64,000 bases of DNA from Prorocentrum cordatum (lineage: Eukaryota > Sar > Dinophyceae > Prorocentrales > Prorocentraceae): the NCBI GenBank assembly GCA_963575745.1, contig CAUYUJ010015504.1:1166579-1230578 (forward strand), in the 5' to 3' direction. Under the pieces are notes generated by a model. That model searched no databases. It worked only from the letters and a program-made list of their open reading frames with translations, and was not told the DNA's origin. The position numbers and the translations under genes are program-made. Shown here in pieces: positions 1 to 10,430 of the stretch. The first letter of the stretch is position 1. The number at the start of each line of letters is the position of its first letter.

Positions 1-509
1 GCGGCAGAGCGCCGCTGGGGGCTGGGGAGGGCAGCGTCGACCTTCGAACCCCAGTGCCCGCAGAGTGAGCGTGAGGCAGAGGAGGGAGAGGAGAGATGAG
101 AAAACGCAGGAGGAGAAGGAGGAGGAGGAGGAGGACGGGTACGAGGGAGAAGGAAGACGAGGGATGAAGCAGACGCCAGAGAGCGAGGACTGCGACAGGG
201 GACAAGGAGGGACGAGGATGAGGAACACCGCTGGCCACCCCGCCGCCCTCCCCCGCGGGCTCGCCACGACGCCGTCTGCGACGACCTCGCTCTGGTGGCC
301 GCTGGACTCCTGAGCCGGGCGCGACCCTCTCGACGGACGCACCGCGGCCCGAGGGACACACCGAGGAGCGCGGAGAGCATGAGTCCAGCGTTCGCCAACG
401 GGGGGGGGGCAGTTCACGTGGGAGGGAGAGAATCGGTGGTTCCAAGATGGGGCCGCGAGGGATGGGGTCTGAAGCGCAAGACCCCTTCCTGTCCATAGGA
501 CAGGAGAGC
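1..509. other. GC-rich noncoding left edge
   Basis: No convincing gene is seen. The stretch holds a short purine run with GGA triplets around 107-136. Reading frames here translate to Arg/Pro/Ser-rich low-complexity peptides on both strands, as random GC-rich DNA would. Confidence 0.5.
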
Positions 510-712
510 CCAAAATCGAATCGATAAGCCGGATCTGCAACCGAAATGGATCGGATCGGCGGAAATCGGCTGGCGAGTCGGGAAACGTCGAATCGGCGGA
601 AACCGGAAGGCCAATAAGCCTCCAGTGAGAAATCGGAGCCCGAATCGGAATCCGCAATCGAACCCAATCGGAATCGGAGGCAATCGAAATCGAATCGGAC
701 CGCACCGGAGGA
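510..712. repeat. AATCGG-type degenerate minisatellite
   Basis: Words such as AATCGGA, AATCGAA and CGGAAATCGG recur every 6-15 bases across about 200 bp, without an exact period. The frames through it are open only because the motif lacks stop codons. Confidence 0.6.
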
Positions 713-1229
713 AGCGAAATGAGCCCTGCAGGGCTCCATCCCGCAGGGCCCTCTCTGCGAGCCACCGAGAGAAAAGTGCACCTCTCGTGCGCAGCACAGG
801 CTCGCGCCGGCGGCCCGGGGAGCACGCCAAGCAGCGCGGGCAGCACGAGTCGGGTGCTCGTCAACCGTGGGGTTTGGTCGGGCATGTCCCCCTATGGGCG
901 GATTTGGGACGAACAGTGCAACAAATCCGCCGACCCTGTCGGCGTGTGTGAGGGGCTTGTCCGTTCAAGTCGTCATCTCCGTCATTCGTTGATCGTCGTC
1001 TCTGTCGTCCCCTTTCCCTGCCTCCCCCTTTCCCTGGGCTCGTCGAAGCGCCCCCCTTTCCCCAGGGACCTCCTCAGCGCGCCACCCAGAGCAAAATCGA
1101 GCCACGTCGTAATCGAGTCGAAGGGGAGCCCCTTCGAACGCTCCCCCGCCGGGGGGGGGGGTTGGTCCCGGGGGAGGGGTCCCGGGGGGGGTCCCGAGGG
1201 GGCGACGCCCCCTTGGGGAGTCCTGGAGC

Positions 1230-1445
1230 CCCAAAAAGCGCCCCAAGACGGGCCAAGAGTGCCCCAAGAGGCCCCGAAGACAGTCCAAGAGAGCCCCGAC
1301 TCCCGAGGGGCCTCCAAACTGCCCCAAGACAGCCCAGGAGAGCCCCCAATTGCCCAGGAGGCCTCCAAGATTGCCTCGAGACGGCGCAAGAGGAGCCCTG
1401 GATGGCCCAAGACGGCCTCAAGAGAGCCCCAGGCTGTTCCAAGAA
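1230..1445 (+). repeat. CAAGA-GGCCCC degenerate repeat
   Basis: Short units of the form GCCCCAAGAxxGCCC recur every 15-30 bases. The same word family, in one or the other orientation, returns near 10.64, 12.65, 13.47, 33.0, 52.6, 53.5-54.4, 57.6, 58.9 and 61.0 kb. Translations are Pro/Arg/Lys/Gln-rich in all frames and are not taken as genes. Confidence 0.6.
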
Positions 1446-1454
1446 AGCCTCCGG

Positions 1455-1680
1455 CCTCCTCCTCTTCCTCCTCCTCCTCCTCCTCCTCCTCCTCCTCCTT
1501 CTCCTCCTCCTCCTCCCTCACTCCCCCTCTGCTCCCCCTCCTCCTGCTCTCCTCTGCCTCCTTCTCCTCCTCTTGCTGCTCCTCCACATCCTTCTCCGTT
1601 CTCCCCCCTCCTCCTCCCTCATCCACCTCCTCCACCCTTCCTCCACCTCCCACTCATCCTCCTCCCCCTGCCCCCCTTCG
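1455..1680. repeat. (CTC)n polypyrimidine tract
   Basis: Imperfect CTC triplets, nearly pure between 1457 and 1520 and then interrupted. It lies inside TIR-1 copy B. It encodes homopolymeric Ser, Leu or Pro depending on frame and is not a gene. Confidence 0.85.
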
Positions 1681-1850
1681 TTTTCATCTTCGTCGTTCTC
1701 AGGGTCGGCGGCACCGGCCGTAAGGCCTTCGCAATACAACAAACATGCCCCCAAATGGTCAAACATAATCAACAAATCTTCCCCAGAGTATGTTTTGACT
1801 ACTTTTGAATATTCCTCCTGCAGAGGAGCGTGCCTGACTTGACGGTGGGC

Positions 1851-2165
1851 CAGTACACGCGGCGCGGGCTGGAGGAGCGTGCACCTCTCGTGCGCCGCTC
1901 CAGGCCCGCGTCGGGGCCCCTCTCCCGCAAGCCTCCATCCCTCAGCGGGCATCCCCCCTCCAGTGCCGCCCGCCCACTCTACGGACCACCGCCACCGAGA
2001 ACCCAATCGGAGGAGGGGGGCGAGACCGTGGGCGGCGGCACGCCCGAGCGTGGCCCCGTGCTGGATGACCCTCGGGCGTGCCGCCCGCCGGGGCACCGGC
2101 CCCCTCTCGGCGGCGCTGGCCCGTGCTCCTCCTCCGAGGGGAGCATGGGGCACATGAGCTGCGCC
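1851..2165. other. GC-rich noncoding stretch
   Basis: Nothing recognisable. The text resembles other GC-rich spacers of the window, including a CACCTCTCGTGCGC phrase near 1880 that also occurs near 780. Confidence 0.4.
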
Positions 2166-2167
2166 CT

Positions 2168-2336
2168 GCGCGAAGGATTGCAAAAAACGAAGGATTGCAA
2201 AAAACCAAGGATTGCAAAAAACCCTTCGGTCTTGCGAAGGATTGCAAAAAAACCCTTCGGTTTTTTGCAATCCTTCGTTCAAGGTTTTTTGCAATCCAAC
2301 GAAGGTTTGCAATCCTTCGGTTTTTTGCAATCTTTC
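2168..2336. repeat. CGAAGGATTGCAAAAAAC inverted repeat cluster
   Basis: About four copies of GGATTGCAAAAAAC run rightward (2174-2255) and about four copies of GTTTTTTGCAATCCTTCG run leftward (2258-2335). The block is a large imperfect palindrome that could fold into a hairpin of roughly 75-bp arms. No coding content. Confidence 0.75.
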
Positions 2337-2391
2337 CCTGGCCGTCCCCTTGTCTGCGCGCTCTCCTCCTCGATCTGAGCGACTCTGCCTC

Positions 2392-2565
2392 TCGGGGGGA
2401 TGGACAGACCCCCCTTTTAGCAAAGCATGGTTCAGTGCAAGCGACCCCGGGCCCAAACCTGGCGGGCGCAAGCCTGGAAAACGACGGCCGCGGCGCCCTC
2501 TCGAAAACCGAAAACGGGCAATTCACTGATCGACGTGCAAGGGTGGGTGCTCTGTCCACCCCCGA
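2392..2565. mobile_element. MITE family 2, copy 1 (174 bp)
   Basis: Starts TCGGGGGGATGGACAGACCC and ends with the inverted form GTCCACCCCCGA. The interior matches copies at 19176, 33631, 45194 and 49348, including the phrases GGCGCCCTCTCGA and AACCGAAAACGG. No clear target duplication (GCCTC against CTCCC). Confidence 0.75.
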
Positions 2566-2689
2566 CTCCCCTCCCCTCTGCTCTCCCCGCGCCCCGCCGT
2601 GACCCCTGGCTCGCTTCCGGCGCGCCCCGCCCGCGGCCCGACCGGCGCCTGCACCTGCTTCGGCTCGCCCGCGCCCGCTGATGATAAAG

Positions 2690-2872
2690 TCAGGTCGGGC
2701 GTGTCCCCCTACAGGCGGCTCTTGGGCGAATTAACAAAAAAAATACACAGAAAATACCCCCCCGAAGAACCCCCCTCCCAAAATGCTCGAGCCGAGCCCA
2801 AAACACCGTCCCCGGACCATCGCTGGACCATCTTTGGAGCACTCCTCCCGTCGAGGGACGGGCCCGACTCGG
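2690..2872. mobile_element. TIR-1 element, copy A (183 bp)
   Basis: Left end TCAGGTCGGGCGTGTCCCCC, right end GGGACGGGCCCGACTCGG, with an A-rich left interior and the phrase CGTCCCCGGACCATC shared with other copies. The neighbouring 8-mers match at only four of eight positions, so its target duplication is lost or was never present. Confidence 0.65.
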
Positions 2873-3091
2873 CGGCAGAGCGTGCTCCCCCCCCGCCCCC
2901 TGCAGGCCGCGCCCGCAGCGTGGCCGTCTGCTGCCGGCGGCCGCGCGGGGGGCGCGCCGCGCCGCGCAGCAGCCGCACAGCGGAGGGGCGCGGCGGAGGC
3001 CCGAGGCGAGAGCACCCCCGAGGCCCAGACGTAGTGGGGGCGCGCAGGCCTGGCTGGACGAGCCGCGGCTCGAGGCGCGCGGTCGCCACAT

Positions 3092-3174
3092 CCAGGGGGC
3101 CACATGCGAAGCCTACCCCCCTAACCCCCCACGATCTCTGAGGGGGGGGGGGTGGGGCTCGCATGTGGCCCCCC
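3092..3174. repeat. GGGGGCCACATGCG palindrome
   Basis: The arms GGGGGCCACATGCGAAGCC and the inverse of GGCTCGCATGTGGCCCCC face each other around a C-run/G-run loop. The whole 83-bp block is a strong imperfect hairpin. Confidence 0.7.
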
Positions 3175-3175
3175 A

Positions 3176-3829
3176 ACATCCATGGATCGCGGGGAGGCGC
3201 CCTCCCCAAAGTGCGGCCGGGGGCGCCTCGTTCGGGTGCGGGGGACCCGTCGCCAATCCACGCCCCAAAAATCCCATGCCTGCGATCGCCTGACAGACAC
3301 GCCGCCTGCACGCCATGGCAAAAAAGCGTCCTCTCCTCGAGACTCCCGCGGAGCGCCCAAGAGTGCTGCCCTGGCCTCCTGGGCAAGCTCGTCGTGCGAG
3401 GGGCAGGGCCACAGGGAGGAGCGGCTCGTCGACTGGCCCCCATGGCAAAACCGCCATCGGGCCCCTCTCGCCTATCACTTGGCGATGAGAGGTCGATGTG
3501 TCCAGGGGCTCCCAACTTCGCGCTGCGCGCTGCGCGCTGCGCGAATAACCTCGCGCTCTCGCGCCGCCTCCCAGGGGAGAAGAGGAGGATGAGGAGGAAT
3601 CGGAGCCGAACCGAGAAGCGCGAAGCGCGAACAACTTCGCGCCCTCGAGGGCGCCCTTGATGTATACCCCTTGAGCCTATCGCCCCTGACGTTGCCCCTG
3701 AGCTTCTGCGACGGGGGGGGATCGTGCTCATGCCCCTGGTGGAGAACGGACTCTCGCCTAGCTTCAGCGGGTTCTGCGCCACCGGAGGCGGCAGCGAGGA
3801 CGGACCGCACAGCCTGGGTGCATCACGTG
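3176..3829. other. Unassigned GC-rich spacer
   Basis: No gene recognised on either strand. A short CTGCGCG tandem run is visible at 3521-3542. Confidence 0.4.
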
Positions 3830-4465
3830 CTTCCCAGGGCTTTCCCTGTCCAGCTGATGGACGCCGCTCAAGAGAAGCGTGATGACCCTCCCCTGGGCAA
3901 GGCGCTGTCTGCTGCTTGATTTTCCTCCTCCTCCTCCTCCTCCCCCTCCTCCTTCCCCTCCTCCACTCGGCGGCAAGCCCAGGCGAGAAGTCAGGGGAGC
4001 AGGGCTTCTCGGAAGGCGTTGGGTCGTCTCAAAAACGCTCGTACCTTCGGAGAAGCCTTCGGAAGCCTTCTCCGAAGCCACAGGCGGCTCATCCGAAGGC
4101 GCGAGGGCTCTTGAGAAGCCCCGCCGCCTTCTGAGAAGGCATGCCCCCTCTCACCTCGCCCCTGGGGTCGCCGACGACTCTCAGCCTCCCCTAACCAGTG
4201 CGAGCGAATGACACGCAGCCCCATTCTAGAAGGGGGCCGGAGCGGAGGTGCCGGGACGCGGCCACGGCATGCTGACCTCGCTCGAGACGGACCCTCGGCC
4301 CCGGACCCGCCGCCGGGTCCAGCACTCCCGATCACCAGCGCCAGGTAGTACAGAGGGGTGGGGGAGGGGAGGAAGAGACGGAGCAGCAGCTCTCAGAAGG
4401 CCCCGACCACGAGTTGCTCCACGACAGCGCTTCGGTGTCATCCTGAGCACGAGCATCGTCAGCTG
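3830..4465. repeat. Segmental duplication, copy 1
   Basis: This segment matches 5690-6597 in the same order: a CAGCTGATGGACG entry, a CTC tract (3922-3962 here), a cluster of TTCTGAGAAGGC short inverted repeats (3998-4140), GGCATGCCCCCTCTC, then GAGGTGCCGGGACGCGGCCA (4245) and GCTTCGGTGTCA (4429). It lacks the 174-bp element present in the second copy and so serves as an approximate empty site. No gene is evident. Confidence 0.7.
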
Positions 4466-5214
4466 ACGACCAGCAAAGACAACGATCAACGCCAATCTTG
4501 TGCTTTCGTGGTGCTGGGCGTCGGGACAGAAAGCTCGCCCACCTCCGAATTGTCTGCCCGTCATGATCAAAGCAACCCTCACACGACCCGGTGCCGTGGA
4601 CCTCTGGCTGGAGGTCCCCTCACGACGGCATGCTGTATGCACCACTGGTTCCTCTTACCCCATTTTACGTCCGCCCACTCCTCGGGTCGTCATCCTCGGC
4701 GCCAGGATTGTCATGTTGATATCAGCATCCGGAGTACACTATGCTTCTAGGATCCATGCTACCACCTCAGGGTTTTCTCCCAACGCATCTCCAGACTTCC
4801 AAACGGTTCGCACAAGACCTGAATACGGTCGGGATAAGGTGCATGAGGCCGTGATTACACCCTCGTTCGCCGAACTGGCGATGGGAACCCGGATACACCC
4901 TGTGCTCGCACTCCTTGCCCGCGCAAGCGCGGGGGAGGAGGCATGCGACAGGGGGGGCAACACAGGGCAGAATACAATCGACTCGACGGGCTCGCCCAAA
5001 GCTGACATTGCACCTTCAGGGGGCCTTGTGTTGTACCATCCGCGTAGAACCCGCGGGTCGTTGCATCTTTGCAGCGCCGCCATCCGCGTCAAATCCGCGT
5101 CGAACGTTGAAACCGTCTCAGATGCAAAGGAAGGCCGCACTGTGCGGGACAGACAGAGCCCCTACCAAACTGGGGGGGGCATTCGACGGGGCTGGCTCGG
5201 ACGAAATAACCGAC
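4466..5214. other. Unassigned stretch with an unrecognised open frame
   Basis: Less GC-rich than its surroundings. A 250-codon frame is open on plus (4500-5252) and a 133-codon frame on minus (4739-5140). Neither shows a recognisable domain, signal peptide or family resemblance, so neither is called a gene. Confidence 0.3.
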
Positions 5215-5216
5215 CT

Positions 5217-5318
5217 GTAATCGGCGACACATCGGCGATGGGACCCCGATAGCGAAACCGCACGGTCCTGGGCTGGGCTATCGAGCCCCTATCGTCGCTG
5301 AATGGGCGATTGGGGCTC
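5217..5318. repeat. ATCGGCGA hairpin element
   Basis: Left arm ATCGGCGACACATCGGCGAT and right arm CTATCGTCGCTGAATGGGCG are roughly inverse. Related text is at 23287-23395 and 37215-37250, so this is a dispersed, fold-back repeat of about 100 bp. Confidence 0.5.
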
Positions 5319-5394
5319 GACGCATTCCCCCCTGAACATGTCCTTTCCGAGTGTTGCCCCGAAGGGCTTCTGGACCGCATTCCGGGCCTCCGGC

Positions 5395-5512
5395 GGGCGT
5401 TCGGGACGATGTGAGCACCTCGGGAACGTTCTCGGCAAGGCTCAACTGCTGGAAGGCATCCCGCGGCTGGAAAGCAGCCGAGAACCAACGGAAACGTCCT
5501 CAGAGCTCCTCC
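5395..5512 (+). repeat. Dispersed repeat family 6 (GGCATCCCGCGGCTGG)
   Basis: The phrase CTGGAAGGCATCCCGCGGCT with its flanks recurs inverted at 33833-33945, diverged at 47900-47990, and split by a TIR-1 insertion at 35895-35947/37115-37190. The plus frame reads AQLLEGIPRLESSREPT here and LRLEGIPRLGRRREPT in the inverted copy, so similarity holds at peptide as well as DNA level. An ancient coding origin is possible but unproven. Confidence 0.55.
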
Positions 5513-5689
5513 AAGACAGAGCCCCCCGAAGAGGAAGCGTGACGCCGTACTCCCCCCTTTCACTGGCCTTTCCCCGGCAGGAAGGCGGCGCGGGGCTCCC
5601 CGCAGGTGGAGGGAGGCCCTCTCACGCACAGCACCTGACGCCGAGGCAGGACCGCGGAGACGGGGCACGCGCGCGGAGCATAGCGCCCC

Positions 5690-6597
5690 TTCCCTGGGGC
5701 TCCACTCGTGCAGCTGCTGGACGGCGCTCGGGAACGGATACGTGTGATGTCCCTCTCATGGGCTAAGTGCTGTATGCTGCTGATAGTTATCCTCCTCCTC
5801 CTCCTCCTCCTCCTCCTCCTCCTCCTCCTCCTCCTCCTCCCTCTCCGCCTCCGTTCGGCGGCGAGCCCATGGAAAAAGAGGGCGCAGGCCTTCTCCGAGG
5901 GCGGCGGGGCGGCGCAGAAGCCCTCGCGCCTTCTGAGAAGCAGCCAGTGGCTTCGGAGAAGGCGCACAAGGCCTCTCAGAAGGTGCGAGGGCCTCTGAAA
6001 AGCCGTCGGTGGCTTCGGAGAAAGCCCACAGCGCGCTTCTCACAAGGCGCGAGGGCCGCTGAGAAGCCCCGCCGCCCTTGCGAGGAGGCATGCCCCCTCT
6101 CGCTTCTCCCTGGGCTCGTCGACGAGCCTCAATCGGCTACACGTAAGAGTGACCCTGGGTAAGATTGACCTTTGGTGCGCATCTTTGGGGGGCCGCGGCG
6201 GGGAGGCCAAATCCAGGCGCGCTAGCCGCTGCTACCGCTTCGCGTTCAGCCATCCGGGGGCCCATCCGTGCCCGCACCAAAGGTCACTCCGGCAAGAGGT
6301 CACTCTCACGTCCAATTGCCTCGCGCGAAGGCAAACGAATGGCACGTGACCCCATCACAGGAGGTCGGAGCGGAGGTGCCGGGACGCGGCCACGGCATGC
6401 CGACCGCGCTCGAGAGGCACCCTCGGCCTCGGACCCGCCGCCGGGTCCAGGAAACGCAGCCCCCGGCGCCGTGCACGGAGGAGGGAGGCAGAGGAGGAAG
6501 AGCAGGAGGAGAGGCGGGAGCTTCTACGAGGCCCCGACCACGGGTTGCTCCGCGACAGTGCTTCGGTGTCAGCCCGAGCACGAGCATTGCCCGCCGT
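5690..6597. repeat. Segmental duplication, copy 2
   Basis: Second copy of the 3830-4465 segment, in the same orientation. It has a longer CTC tract (5788-5840), a longer TTCTGAGAAGG inverted-repeat cluster (5888-6080) and an inserted MITE (6139-6312). After the MITE the similarity resumes at GGTCGGAGCGGAGGTGCCGG. The two copies are well diverged. Confidence 0.7.
6139..6312. mobile_element. MITE family 5 (174 bp) inside the duplication
   Basis: Left end ACACGTAAGAGTGACC continues to TGACCTTTGGTGCG. The right end is the inverse, CGCACCAAAGGTCACT then AGAGGTCACTCTCACGTCC, giving terminal inverted repeats of roughly 38 bp. It is bordered by CAATCGGCT (6130-6138) and CAATTGCCT (6313-6321), seven of nine identical. 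The first copy of the duplication (about 4195) lacks it, which supports insertion. A 9-bp duplication and long termini recall Mutator-like elements, but no transposase is present. Confidence 0.65.
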
Positions 6598-7441
6598 GCT
6601 ATCTCCCCCCTGGGCGCGCCGCCGAGAGACAGCGGGGACGGGGACCGCGAGGGAGGATACCTACACCACTGTGTTACGGTGGGATGAATAAACCAAGCTA
6701 TACCGATAACGCTGCTCCCCAGACCTCTTGAAGGATGATGCGTTCTGACCAGGGTTTCGAGGTGAATACGAGGGAGTCCCAGGGGGCCCACACTGGAGAA
6801 AACGAGGCAAGTGTAGCGGGTAGCGGTATCATTTCCCCCTCTGATGAGAGGGTCTCGGAACATACACTGTGTCGGTTGATCGGCCGAGGAACTCGGTGTA
6901 CAGACACCCCAACTCCCCGAATCGCGGGATGCTGGAACGACTGTGCGCCGAGCACCATCGCCGGGCACCCTGGCTCCTTAGGCAACCAAGCGCCGTGGCG
7001 GTATACATAGATTATGTGTTTGTTTGTGTTGTTTTTCCGCGCGGAAGTCCCACACCTTCCCATTGAAACCCCACATGGCTTTCTGGGAAATCTTCAAATC
7101 GCGGTTGGGGGGTGGGGGGGGGCGAAACCGAATAGAACACGGGCGCTCCGCCCTGCACTTCGCAACAGGGTAGGGAGGAGGGAAGGGAGGCAGAGAAGGG
7201 AGGCAGGGAATGAAAGGAGGCAAGGAAGGAAGGGCGCCGTGGTGCTATACATCGGGCCCCTCCGAGACTGGAATCGCGAGGGAGGAGGCACGGAGGGCGC
7301 GGCAAGGGAAGGGGGGGGGCGGGGAGCGGGAGCCGGGGACAGGGCAGGGCGAGCACCCCAGTGGCGTCCTGGGGGGCATGGTAGGCTTTGGGGACCGGCC
7401 AGTTGGGGTGGCTTGTGGGGAGCCAGGGGCCAAACTGCCGT
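6598..7441. other. Noncoding stretch with purine run
   Basis: Holds a family 9 MITE (6699-6831), then a G/A-rich polypurine run with AAGGGAGG words at about 7150-7345. No gene recognised. Confidence 0.4.
6699..6831. mobile_element. MITE family 9, copy 1
   Basis: Begins TATACCGATAACGCTGCTCC and ends with the inverse-like AGCGGGTAGCGGTATCA. The interior phrases CCCCAGACCTCT, TTCTGACCAG and GAAAACGAGG are shared with 42829-42968 and 45570-45723. No target duplication could be identified. Confidence 0.55.
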
Positions 7442-7449
7442 GGGTACAG

Positions 7450-8308
7450 TTGGGTCGGGCCTGTCACCATACAGGCGGATTCTGGACGAAACATAAAACA
7501 TACCCCCTGAATACCCTTCAAATATTCAGACATAGTCAGAACAACGTCCCCGGACGACTATATGTTATAGAAAGATCTCGTTATCTAAGAGTAGGCGTCG
7601 CCAAACCCCTGGCCAATCCCAGCCGACCCTTCTGAGCGACGCAATGCCAGCACGTGCGACGACGGACCAGGCAAACCTTCCTGGCCAACCTCTGGAAATC
7701 GGGCCAACCCTCACGGCCAACCCCCTCTGGCCAACCTTGGTTAGACCAATTCTTCCCTACCTAGGCTCTGCCTGGAAAGGTTCTTACTCTCTGAGCTTGA
7801 AGGGGCCGGGCAGTGGGCTCCGCCCCGGGCGGTTCCCCCGGCATCCGCCCCGCGGTTCCCCCAGTTACGTCCCCGTAGCTTAGCGTTGCTTATATCATCA
7901 TAGCTTAGCTCATTTCATCTTAGCTTAGCTTAGCTTCATCTTAGCTCATATTTATCTTAACTTAGCTTAGCTTCATCCTTCGCGGAGCTTTAGCATAGCA
8001 TCGCACAGCACAATATAGCATAGCGTAGCATAGCATAGCACAGCACCGCATATCATAGCATAGCCCAGCATAGCATAGCATAGCGTAGCATAGCATAGCA
8101 TAGCATAGCGCAGCGCAGCACAGCACAGCGCATAGCATAGCAGAGCATAACGCAGCATAGCATGGCATGGCATGGCATGGCATAGCAAGTAATGCTGCTT
8201 TCCTAGGGGCTCCAACTTCTAGGTAGGGTCGCACTGGGGTAATTTCCATACCACCTAATGGCTTTTATGTTTGAGTATTCCTCCTGTAGAGGGACGGGCC
8301 CGACTCAA
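7450..8308. mobile_element. TIR-1 element, copy C (859 bp, with satellite insert)
   Basis: Left end TTGGGTCGGGCCTGTCACC, right end inverse TTGAGTCGGGCCCGTCCC. The flanking 8-bp repeats GGGTACAG (7442-7449) and GGGTACCG (8309-8316) match seven of eight. The left 110 bp matches copy F up to ACGTCCCCGGACGACTAT. The last 35 bp matches the usual right end. Between them are about 700 extra bases, including TAGCT- and TAGCA-type satellites. Confidence 0.7.
7866..8187. repeat. TAGCTTAGCT / TAGCA pentanucleotide satellite
   Basis: AGCTTAGCTTCATCTT-type units (7870-7975) pass into an almost pure TAGCA/TAGCG/TGGCA array (7990-8187). On the minus strand it spells runs of Cys-Tyr-Ala-Met-Leu, an artefact of the five-base unit. 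Confidence 0.85.
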
Positions 8309-8316
8309 GGGTACCG

Positions 8317-8812
8317 CCGGGCTGCCCAGGGAAGTGCGTTGACAGGTGCCTGCCAAAGCCCTTCCCTGGCCAACCCGAGTGAGCCTGCCAGGGCGCTGCC
8401 CTGCGGGTACCCGCCGAAGCGCGTCCATGGGCAGCCCGACGGTACCGCAGTCGGCCCTGTGCACGCAATAACTGAGACCCCTTCCGGAGACGTGAGACGT
8501 AAGCGAACTGACGCCCTCGAATGCCGACGCCAGGCCGAGGCGTATTTTCCTGGCAGGGTGCCCCGCACGCGCGGCGGGCATCGCCCGAAGAGAGCGCGGG
8601 GGTGGGGGGTGGGGCGGCGTGCCACGTCGTAGCCAACACCTCGGGCGAGCGGCGCGGGGCATCGCCAGAAGAGGCGTCGCACAGCATCTGAGAGACGGGC
8701 AAGCCAACGAGAAGACACTCGTGCGATGAACGCAACAAGTCACATTCGCTGCAGTGATTCCTCCGGGGCACCCGAAGTACTCTTCGCCCACGCACGCAAT
8801 CATACCAATCTG
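8317..8812. other. Unassigned GC-rich spacer
   Basis: Open frames on minus (for example 8255-8839) contain no recognisable domain. Nothing else seen. Confidence 0.4.
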
Positions 8813-8951
8813 TATATATTCGTACGTACACACATACATTCACAAATACATACATGCATACATACACACATACATCCATACATACATACCTGCAGACATG
8901 CATGCCTACATACATACACGAACAAACTTACACACATACATACACTCACAA

Positions 8952-8996
<45 letters not shown>

Positions 8997-9075
8997 GGCA
9001 GGCAGGCAGGCAGACATGCACATCCATATATACATATATATGTACATACATACACAAATATGTACACATATAGAA
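8813..9075. repeat. TACA / GACA / GGCA tetranucleotide satellite
   Basis: Units ACATACATACAT (8825-8945) pass into a pure GACA array (8953-8997), then GGCA, then ACATATATAC. Alternating Ile/His/Tyr/Thr peptides in all frames mark it as satellite DNA. Confidence 0.9.
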
Positions 9076-9099
9076 GACTGCATTGGCGCTGCGCGCCAT

Positions 9100-9355
9100 G
9101 CACCTTGGTCCTCTGAGTTTCGCACGCAAGCGGGGTGCGTGCGTGAGTACATGTGCGCATGCATGTATACACGCGCACGCGCATGCACGCTCTGCACATA
9201 AATCTATGTGTATACCACGCATGTATACTGTAATAAAAGTGCATACACATTGTATATACATGTGTATGTCTAGTTATATGTCCATCGCAGGTGTTTGTTG
9301 GTGCACGCACATATATGTTATTACGGGTGCGCATACACATTCGTATCTCAATTGG
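9100..9355. repeat. Degenerate CA/TG-rich tract
   Basis: GTGCGTGCGTGAGTACATGTGCG, CACGCGCACGCGCATGCAC and similar alternating purine-pyrimidine words fill the stretch. It has Z-DNA-like composition and no gene. Confidence 0.6.
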
Positions 9356-9356
9356 T

Positions 9357-9808
9357 AATGGCCTGACCGCCTGCTCAGGGCATCTCGCAACTCAGAGGTG
9401 CGAGGGTCTCAGGCGAAAGTAGCCAGACTACTACGGGGCAGTGCATCTCCGATGTCAGCGTTGCGAGGATGCTTCAAGCGAAAGTGAACTGACCATCTCA
9501 GCTGAGGACATACCCGAACCCGGAATTGCGAGGATGTCTCAAACGAAATGGCCTGAACACCTCAGCTCAGGGCATCCCTGAATCCAAAGTTGCGAGGATA
9601 TCTCAGGTGAAAAAAAGCGGACAACTCTGCGGCAGGGCATCTCGGAATCCAGAGTTGCGAGGATGTTTCTAGCGAAAGTGGCCGGAACACCTCAGCTCAG
9701 GGAACCCCGGACCCAAAATTGCGAGAAGGTCTCAAGTGGAAGTGGCCGGACAACCTTGGGGCAGAGCTTCTCTGGAGTCAGAGTTGCGAGGAAGTCTTAG
9801 CCGACAGT
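9357..9808 (+). repeat. 64-bp tandem repeat array, main block
   Basis: About seven diverged units of roughly 64 bp. Each contains GTTGCGAGGATGTCTCAAGC, then a GAAAGTGGCCGGACxACCTC half, then GGGCAGGGCATCTC. Further units lie at 10050-10195 (two) and 14455-14815 (about five) in the same orientation. Confidence 0.8.
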
Positions 9809-10367
9809 GGGAAGGAGGAAGGCGAAGGGAAAGAGTAATGAGAGGAGTCCCGCGGACCCGAGGACAGGCAGGCACGAACGCTCAGGATCGAGAGTCATGG
9901 CATGGAGGCTGAAACTGACGCGGATGCAAGACGCTGGGAGCTGGCCTCCGAGAGCGTTGAAAGACAGGACCTGAGAGGGACTCAACGACGGGCGCCGCCA
10001 GAACCTTTGGGAAAAATCTGGAGGCCTTGTGAACGTGTAGGAGTACTACGTGTCTGATTGCTACGCGGCAAGGCGTATCCGAGGTTGACTTTGCGAGGAT
10101 GTCTCAGGCGAAACTGGCCCGAGCACTATGGGGCAGGGCATCTCCGAAATCAGCTGTGCGAGGGAGTCTCAAGCGAAGGCTGGTCTGAAGACCTCAGGCC
10201 GGAAGGTCGAAAAACCCCCTTGCAAGAGCGTCCGAGCAGCCCCCGGGGAGCTTCCCAGCAGGTCAAGCAGCCCAGGAAGGGGCTTCCCAGAAGCCCGGGG
10301 AGTCCAAAATGCGTTCGGGGGGATGTGTGTGTACATGTGAATTGATTTTGCGTATGTACGCATGTGC
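9809..10367. other. Noncoding; two more 64-bp units and a shared spacer
   Basis: Bases 10050-10195 hold two units of the 64-bp repeat. The following stretch (10200-10320: GCAAGAGCGTCCGAGCAGCC, then CAAGCAGCCCAGGAAGG) is a diverged copy of 12950-13035. No gene. Confidence 0.5.
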
Positions 10368-10430
10368 ATGTGTATGTATGTATGTATGTATGTATGTATG
10401 TATGTATGTATGTATGTATGTATGTACGTA
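10368..10430. repeat. (TATG)n microsatellite
   Basis: About fifteen GTAT units in pure array, preceded by a GTGTGTACATG lead-in. Confidence 0.95.

Larger units (their letters stand above)
873..1842. mobile_element. TIR-1 element, copy B (970 bp, with insert)
   Basis: The left end, TTTGGTCGGGCATGTCCCCC, and the right end, inverted, share the 11-bp core found in the other TIR-1 copies. The right 120 bp (TTTGAATATTCCTCCTGCAG and the AT-richer stretch before it) matches copy F at 43803-43960. The flanking 8-mers are CCGTGGGG (865-872) and CGGTGGGC (1843-1850), six of eight identical. Relative to the short copies this one has about 800 bp of extra DNA, made of a CAAGANGGCC-type repeat (1230-1445) and a CTC tract (1455-1680). 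Confidence 0.6.

Noticed and set aside
4500-5252. 250-codon plus frame
   Set aside because: No recognisable domain, competing minus frame, and no codon or motif evidence.
7962-8249. Cys-Tyr-Ala-Met-Leu repeat protein on minus
   Set aside because: Five-base TAGCA satellite read in frame.
8800-9340. Cys/Tyr- and His/Thr-rich frames
   Set aside because: Translations of tetranucleotide satellites.
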